DNA from: an uncultured Gemmatimonadales bacterium
GTDB lineage: Bacteria; Gemmatimonadota; Gemmatimonadetes; Gemmatimonadales; GWC2-71-9
Direction of reading: 5' to 3'
Length of the DNA stretch: 64,000 bases
Assembly: GCA_947259405.1 (NCBI GenBank)
Contig: CAMYLY010000004.1
Location: 311,947 to 375,946, forward strand
In this document: piece by piece, positions 59,619-64,000 of the stretch
How positions within the stretch are numbered: position 1 is the stretch's first letter
How the letters are laid out: the number at the start of each line of letters is the position of its first letter
The notes under the pieces: model-generated
Database searches by the model: none
The model's input: only the letters and a program-made list of their open reading frames with translations
Told to the model about the DNA's origin: nothing
Translations under genes and position numbers: made by a program

Positions 59619-60563
59619 TCAGGCGGTTTGAATTCCGGTTGTGATCGCGTCGATATCTCCGAATGCCGAAGCGTGCGCGCGGAGAGCGGCGCTGATACCG
59701 TCCCGGTTCACGAGCCCCTCGACCATTCGCTGGCCTACGTAGTAACCCGCCCGTTCTGGAATCACCTTGCCACACACCAGCCGCTGACTGGCAGCGACCC
59801 CGCCAGAGAGGTACCGCAAGCGGAGCCCGAGCCCTCGCGAATCCAATTCGCTCTGGATCTGGCGCGTGAGGAAAGACTCGAGCTGTCGAAGCCTGCGGTA
59901 CTGGCGGCGAGCATACCCGAGGTATTCCCACTCGTCGAATCCAGGCACCGCGACCTGGGCGGCCGTGACGGCGAGCCCTTCGTTCACGAGCAACTCACGC
60001 AGGGTAGCTCGGCTCCCCGTTTCCCAGTAGTCGTAGTGGCCGCCGAACTCACGGACGATATCCGCGAGTTCGCTGTGGCTCTCGGGGGACGTGTAACGGA
60101 CGGTGTGGGCGATTTCGTGTGCGATCCAGGGGGCGATGAGGGAGGGTTTGAGGCCTAGGCCGAGCGTTTCGTGATTCGGACGTCCTGTGAAATGCTCGAG
60201 GCACACGAACGCCACGCCCTGGCCAGCGACGACTAACTCGCCGGCGTTGGCTCCGCCGACGCCAACCATCAAATAGAGGTCGAGCTGTCGGTCGATTTCG
60301 AAGACCTCATCGCAGCGCTCGGTGGTGTCGTTCGCGATCTTCTCGAGGTCCACGTGGTCGACCAGAGCACGCAGATCCCGGCGCTGCGCGCGCAAGGCGC
60401 GCAGCATCACTTCTTCCGCATGCGAGCTGTCCAGATCGAGAATGTAGTTGTGCCAGTACGAGGATAAGACGGCGTGATGGCGTTCGAGGTAGCGATGATA
60501 CGCCTCCAAGGGATCCGCGGCTTGCGTGGCGTCGAGAAACTCGGGAACGAGGTTAACGAGCAT
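59619..60563 (-). CDS. Putative Zn-dependent protease of DUF2268-like type
   Basis: A 314-residue protein with HEXXH (His149-Glu150-His153 in APWIAHEIAHTVRY) and a third-ligand candidate in LLVNEGLAV near Glu195, the spacing of a gluzincin. The rest is helical with many Arg and Ala. It resembles DUF2268 proteins, predicted proteases of unknown substrate. There is no signal peptide, so it is cytosolic. The stop touches the mnmE stop, and the start is 33 bases from the macro-domain gene. Confidence 0.7.
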   Translation of the reverse strand: MLVNLVPEFLDATQAADPLEAYHRYLERHHAVLSSYWHNYILDLDSSHAEEVMLRALRAQRRDLRALVDHVDLEKIANDTTERCDEVFEIDRQLDLYLMVGVGGANAGELVVAGQGVAFVCLEHFTGRPNHETLGLGLKPSLIAPWIAHEIAHTVRYTSPESHSELADIVREFGGHYDYWETGSRATLRELLVNEGLAVTAAQVAVPGFDEWEYLGYARRQYRRLRQLESFLTRQIQSELDSRGLGLRLRYLSGGVAASQRLVCGKVIPERAGYYVGQRMVEGLVNRDGISAALRAHASAFGDIDAITTGIQTA

Positions 60564-60596
60564 GGAGGCGCCACCAATCTGTAATGGTCCTTTAGC

Positions 60597-61103
60597 TCAC
60601 ACAAGACCTAATGGCTCCAGCAATCGCCGGAGCGTCGTCGCTTGCTCGGGCCGGAATCCAAAAAATACGATTTCGTCGATTGTTTCGGTGTCCGGGGAGC
60701 TTTGAATGGCGTCTCGCATGATGACGGCGGCACGCTCGAAGCCGAATCCGCCCACGCCCGTACCGAGGACCGGAAACGCGATGCGCTTGAGGTCGTATTG
60801 CGCGGCGAGAGCGACCGCTGCGAGCGTGCTGTCGCGGATCGAGTCATCGGACGCAGGAGCGTCGCCCATGGCAGCGGCGTGGATCACGTGGTCGACGTGG
60901 AGCTCACCCGCCCCGGTGATTGCCGCTTCACCGACCTTGATGGGCCCGTGAGCGCTGCACTCCTCCTGTATGGTTGGACCGCCAGCGGCCGCAATGGCAC
61001 CGGCGACGCCGGCACCCAGCACGAGATGGTTGTTGGCGGCGTTGACGATGGCGTCACCGGTATACTTCGTGATGTCACCCTCTTCGACGCGGAATCGTGT
61101 CAT
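60597..61103 (-). CDS. Macro-domain protein (ADP-ribose binding/hydrolysis)
   Basis: A 168-residue single macro domain. The ADP-ribose motifs are Asp10 (EEGDITKY), VNAANNHLVLGAGVAGAI (21-38) and IAFPVLGTGVGGFGF, with a helix carrying GPTIQEEC. These fit the MacroD-type class that binds ADP-ribose and removes O-acetyl- or mono-ADP-ribose. Its target is unknown. It lies between the Zn-protease-like gene and the rhomboid gene, all read leftward, with 8 bases to the latter. Confidence 0.92.
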   Translation of the reverse strand: MTRFRVEEGDITKYTGDAIVNAANNHLVLGAGVAGAIAAAGGPTIQEECSAHGPIKVGEAAITGAGELHVDHVIHAAAMGDAPASDDSIRDSTLAAVALAAQYDLKRIAFPVLGTGVGGFGFERAAVIMRDAIQSSPDTETIDEIVFFGFRPEQATTLRRLLEPLGLV

Positions 61104-61111
61104 GCTCCTAC

Positions 61112-61939
61112 CTACGAGTCCCGGTATTGGCGGCTGGCTTCGTCCAACAGTTTGCGTTCCTTGGGTGTCAGACTTTCCAGGCCATGCTGGGAGATCTTGT
61201 CCAGCACACGGTCGACCTCGTCATGAACGGTGCGCGTGGGTGGTGCTTGGTTGTTGGCGGGAGCGGCAGCACGCCGTGCCCTCCGCTTGACGGCCTGCGG
61301 CACCACGCTGGCCGGTCGGGGTCTCGTGGCGATGACCGGGTCCACCTTTCCCGTGATGGCCTGCTCTCCCTTGAGATAGATGAAGCCGAACAGCACGCCT
61401 CCGAGGTGGGCGAAATGGGCGATGCCGGTACTGGCACCGGTGAGGGCGGCGAGCACGTCGGTCATCACGATGAATCCGAAGAGCCACTTCACTTTGATGG
61501 GGAAGGGAAGGGGGAACACCATCATCGGTGCGTCCGGCCAACTCAGAGTAAAGGCGAGGCCAACGCCCAGGATCGCTCCGGAGGCACCCACAATCGGTGC
61601 TACAGACCCAAAGATCTGCATGGCGAACGACAGTGCCGCGCCGCCAAACCCACACGTGAAGTAGTACATCCCAAAGGAGCGGCTGCCCATCTTCTCTTCA
61701 ACAGCCGGTCCGAAGATGAACAGGAGCAGGCTGTTGAGCGCCAGGTGCATAAAGCCGTTGTGGAGGAACAAATACGAAAACGGCGTCCACCATCGGAAGA
61801 TCAGCTGGCGCGGCTGGAACGCGAATAGATCAAAAAACCACGGTCCCGTGAATACCGTGATCGTGAGCAGGAACACCACGGCGTTCGCGATCAGTAGCCC
61901 TCGTACCCAGGGCGTCAAAGAAAATGGCGTTGCACGCAT
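61112..61939 (-). CDS. Rhomboid-family intramembrane serine protease
   Basis: A 275-residue membrane protease. Six hydrophobic helices are visible; the catalytic serine is in GASGAILGVG and the histidine in HFAHLGGVLFGF, so both are present. The C-terminal extension (about 190-280) is polar and Arg/Lys-rich with a possible short helical motif. I start it at ATG 61939 (MRATPFSL), because aggaaaagag lies just upstream on its strand; an earlier ATG at 61954 gives 5 more residues. It is followed by the macro-domain gene 8 bases later. Confidence 0.92.
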   Translation of the reverse strand: MRATPFSLTPWVRGLLIANAVVFLLTITVFTGPWFFDLFAFQPRQLIFRWWTPFSYLFLHNGFMHLALNSLLLFIFGPAVEEKMGSRSFGMYYFTCGFGGAALSFAMQIFGSVAPIVGASGAILGVGLAFTLSWPDAPMMVFPLPFPIKVKWLFGFIVMTDVLAALTGASTGIAHFAHLGGVLFGFIYLKGEQAITGKVDPVIATRPRPASVVPQAVKRRARRAAAPANNQAPPTRTVHDEVDRVLDKISQHGLESLTPKERKLLDEASRQYRDS

Positions 61940-61957
61940 CTCTTTTCCTAACATCCC

Positions 61958-62986
61958 CTACCCCTGCACTTTGTTCCCCGCGCCGCTCCTTCGCAAGGCG
62001 AGTTCCAAAATGGACTGGCAGAGCGCCGGAAACTCGATCCCACTTGCGGCGGCGGATTGCGGGAGGAGGCTGGTGGACGTCAGTCCAGGCAGCGTGTTGG
62101 CTTCGATACACTGAGGGGCCCCGTCTGCGGTCAGCCGGAAGTCGACCCGTGAAAAATCACGAAGCCCCAACGCGCGATGGGCCGCGATGGAGAGGTCGGC
62201 AATTTCGGCGGCCAGGTCGGGCGGTATTGTGGCTGGGAATATCTCCTGTGTCATCCCCGGTGTGTACTTGCACTCGTAGTCGAAGATGGCGTGTTGTGGA
62301 ATGATCTCCCCGACCGTGAGCGCTGCATCATCGAGGATGCCGACAGTCAATTCGCGTCCGGGGAGGAAGCCCTCCAATACCACGTCGTCATCGACCGCCT
62401 GGGCCTCCATCACGGCATCGGGTAGCTGCGCCAGATCTTCAACCACGGTGAGGCCGACCGTGGAACCTGCGCGCGAGGGCTTCACAATCAGGGGGAGCCC
62501 GAGCCAGTCAGCATCGGGGTCCCCCTCCCACATGATCCACGGCGGGGTTGGAATCCCCGCTTGGACGAAGCGGCGTTTTGCGGCGTTCTTGTCCATTGCG
62601 AGCCGACTACCTGCCGGGTCACTTCCGGTATACGTGATTCCAGCGCCGTCGAGTAATTCCTGCATGTCTCCGCCCTCGCCCTGTCCGCTGTGCATGACGA
62701 GGAACACCGCGTCCGCTTCCTTTATCGCGTCTAAGTCGAGGAGGTCGATCGATTGCTCGCGCTCGGCGAGCCTGCGAAGCGTCGTGGCGTCTGGCGGCGT
62801 CCGCGGCACCTCTGGGCGCAGGATGGCTCGTTCCTGGGCCTCCGAGAGTTGACCGTGCGCCGTGTCGACCACCAGCACGCGGTGTCCCTGCTTCCGTAAT
62901 ACGTCCACGACCTGTGCTGCGCCCGCGAGCGCCACATCGCGTTCGGGACTGGAGCCCCCGGTGAGGACGGTGACCGTGTGTGTCAT
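61958..62986 (-). CDS. ddl: D-alanine--D-alanine ligase
   Basis: Makes the D-Ala-D-Ala dipeptide of peptidoglycan in an ATP-dependent step. The 342-residue protein shows VLTGGSSPERDVAL near the start, the ATP-grasp segments LPLIVKPSRAGSTVGLTVV and VVLEGFLPGRELTVGIL, and the metal/substrate region FSRVDFRLTADGAPQCIEANTLPGLT. No alternative ligase or van-type context is near. It starts leftward with a rhomboid gene downstream. Confidence 0.94.
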   Translation of the reverse strand: MTHTVTVLTGGSSPERDVALAGAAQVVDVLRKQGHRVLVVDTAHGQLSEAQERAILRPEVPRTPPDATTLRRLAEREQSIDLLDLDAIKEADAVFLVMHSGQGEGGDMQELLDGAGITYTGSDPAGSRLAMDKNAAKRRFVQAGIPTPPWIMWEGDPDADWLGLPLIVKPSRAGSTVGLTVVEDLAQLPDAVMEAQAVDDDVVLEGFLPGRELTVGILDDAALTVGEIIPQHAIFDYECKYTPGMTQEIFPATIPPDLAAEIADLSIAAHRALGLRDFSRVDFRLTADGAPQCIEANTLPGLTSTSLLPQSAAASGIEFPALCQSILELALRRSGAGNKVQG

Positions 62987-63034
62987 ACGGAGGGAGGAGC
63001 GGTGAACAGATTGCGGCCGACAGCCCGGCTAGTT

Positions 63035-63054
63035 CACGCCGGCCAAACGGCGTG
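63035..63054 (-). terminator. GC-rich hairpin between the TonB-like gene and ddl
   Basis: cacgccg/gccaaa/cggcgtg is a perfect 7-bp stem with a 6-base loop. It lies after the TonB-like stop on the minus strand, before ddl. No T-run follows, so termination is only possible. Confidence 0.35.
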
Positions 63055-63074
63055 ACGTGACGCTTGGAAATAGA

Positions 63075-63476
63075 TCACTGTCGCTCTCCCTGTGTGGTGG
63101 CGCTCGGCAATCGGAAATGCACGGGTTGGTAGAACACCGCAGAGACTGGAGTGCCCTCGCGACGTGCGGGGGCAAACATCATCGACGCAACACCGGCAAG
63201 CGCAGCGGAGTCGAGCTGTGGGTAACCGCTACCCTCCGCCACGGTCGTAGACTCGGGAACGATGGTCCCGGTTTCGTCCGCAAAGAGTCGGAGTATCACC
63301 GTTCCCTCTACTCCCTGCTCGAAAAGCTCGAGCGGGTAGGCGACTGGAGGCTCAGCGTTCGTCGCCACGGGCGCCTCGAAGGGGTTCCGCCGGTCGGTCA
63401 GGTCTGCCTCCGTGGCGTCCGGCGGTTCGGCGGCGCAGGCGGCGACAACCATAAGGAGTGGCCATCGCGGTATCAC
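63075..63476 (-). CDS. TonB C-terminal-domain lipoprotein
   Basis: A 133-residue protein with a lipoprotein signal: GTG start at 63476 gives [19 protein letters not shown], where VAAC is the lipobox. The mature part has the TonB-type C-terminal repeat ([46 protein letters not shown]). Unlike true TonB there is no long Pro-rich stretch and the anchor is a lipid, so it may be an energy-transducer relative rather than TonB. The GTG overlaps the mutS stop (GTGA). Confidence 0.8.
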   Translation of the reverse strand: MIPRWPLLMVVAACAAEPPDATEADLTDRRNPFEAPVATNAEPPVAYPLELFEQGVEGTVILRLFADETGTIVPESTTVAEGSGYPQLDSAALAGVASMMFAPARREGTPVSAVFYQPVHFRLPSATTQGERQ

Positions 63477-64000
63477 GAATCTTCTCCAGCGCGTTTCTTC
63501 ATGTCCATCAACCATTGGAGTGCTTCGATGGGTGTCATTTCGTCGGGATCGAGATTCAAAAGATCGCGAACCAGCGGATGCTCGCCAGCTCCGAAAAGGG
63601 CGAGTTGGCTTGCGTCGGGGGGTGGAGGCACGGATTCACCAACGACGTGGTGGCCGGATTCCAACAGGGTAAGAATCTCCCGTGCGCGCTGTACGACGGC
63701 TGCGGGCAATCCGGCAAGGCGCCCAACGTGAATGCCATACGACCGATCGGCGCCGCCCGCTTCAAGTCGATGTAAGAACAAAATGTTGTCGTCCACCTCC
63801 TTGACGACGACGTTGTAGTTGCGCGCATGCGCGAGCTCCTCGGTGAGTTGTGTGAGCTCGTGATAGTGCGTCGCAAAGATTGTCTTACACCCGATCTGAT
63901 CGTGCAGGTGTTCGGTCGTTGCCCACGCGATCGCAACGCCGTCGAACGTCGCGGTCCCTCGTCCGATCTCGTCGAGCAGCACCAGACTTCGATCCGTGGC
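63473..64000 (-). CDS. mutS: DNA mismatch repair protein MutS, C-terminal part
   Basis: The gene continues beyond the window. About 175 C-terminal residues are visible. Walker [21 protein letters not shown] and the [11 protein letters not shown] loop are from the ABC-type ATPase domain; the rest ([23 protein letters not shown] and a tail rich in Pro and Leu) is the usual C-terminus. MutS binds mismatches and signals to MutL. It is the first of a leftward run, overlapping the TonB-like gene. Confidence 0.94.
   Translation of the reverse strand, partial: ATDRSLVLLDEIGRGTATFDGVAIAWATTEHLHDQIGCKTIFATHYHELTQLTEELAHARNYNVVVKEVDDNILFLHRLEAGGADRSYGIHVGRLAGLPAAVVQRAREILTLLESGHHVVGESVPPPPDASQLALFGAGEHPLVRDLLNLDPDEMTPIEALQWLMDMKKRAGEDS

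Noticed and set aside
1-64000. CRISPR arrays, insertion sequences, prophage genes, tRNA or rRNA genes
   Set aside because: None seen. No repeat-spacer pattern, transposase, integrase, phage structural gene, cloverleaf or rRNA stretch was noticed; the short ttcgaa-type matches lie inside genes (for example 17770 in the capA-like gene).

Overview
The window is a 64 kb stretch of dense, high-GC bacterial chromosome carrying almost only housekeeping genes, and it surrounds the replication origin. It holds dnaA, dnaN, rpmH-rnpA-yidD-yidC-mnmE, mnmG-parS-parA-parB, rnpB, polA and mutS. There are no phage, IS, CRISPR or tRNA genes. A Gram-negative envelope is indicated by a TonB-like C-terminal protein, an outer-membrane barrel, lipoproteins and lytic transglycosylase. 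The gene style (fused alpha/beta E1 dehydrogenase, SufR-SufBCDSU operon, bactofilin, frequent GTG/TTG starts) suggests a member of Gemmatimonadota or a close relative. That placement is inference from gene content, not from a marker search.

Layout. 1-9.8 kb: end of a coiled-coil protein, then a leftward run of fused branched-chain/pyruvate-type E1, a DUF1015 protein, RsgA, proline dehydrogenase and a FadJ/FadI beta-oxidation pair. FadJ carries an internal 99-bp exact copy of proline dehydrogenase DNA. 9.8-17.9 kb: SAM methyltransferase, GlpD, an overlapping trio (class-V aminotransferase, LOG protein, deoxyhypusine-synthase-like enzyme), QueG with two small partners, CapA-like protein. 17.9-23.6 kb: NIF3, bactofilin, M23 peptidase, ParB, ParA, an exact parS palindrome and MnmG. 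23.7-33.8 kb: NatAB-like ABC exporter, an anti-sigma-like protein, and the sufR-B-C-D-S-U-Rieske operon with SufR-type operators, opposite a peptide deformylase.

33.8-48 kb: hotdog/alpha-beta hydrolase fusion, RNase D, MIP18-like Fe-S factor, DCC oxidoreductase, secreted serine hydrolase, matrixin protease, MMPL transporter, a lone prepilin, PolA without proofreading residues, cold-shock protein, polyprenol-kinase-like protein and a TPR/SLT transglycosylase. 48-53 kb: cytosolic Ser/Thr kinase, PyrE, AraC-type regulator, RNase P RNA, a lipoprotein and an outer-membrane protein. 53-64 kb: dnaN, a candidate oriC with five DnaA-trio repeats, dnaA, the rpmH-to-mnmE operon, a Zn-protease-like protein, macro-domain protein, rhomboid, Ddl, a TonB-like lipoprotein and the C-terminus of MutS.

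How the genes connect: chromosome replication and segregation (dnaA, dnaN, oriC, parABS), cell-shape control (bactofilin and LytM peptidase in the same transcription unit as parAB), tRNA wobble modification (MnmE and MnmG; QueG), Fe-S biogenesis (SUF operon plus a separate MIP18 gene) and RNase P (both RNA and protein subunits) are all represented. Translational coupling by 1-4 nt start/stop overlaps is very common. Convergent pairs repeatedly end on overlapping stop codons. The most unusual things I see are the 99-bp duplication in fadJ, the parAB-M23-bactofilin unit, the predicted DnaA-trio origin, the SufR operators and the deoxyhypusine-synthase-like gene without any visible eIF5A context.
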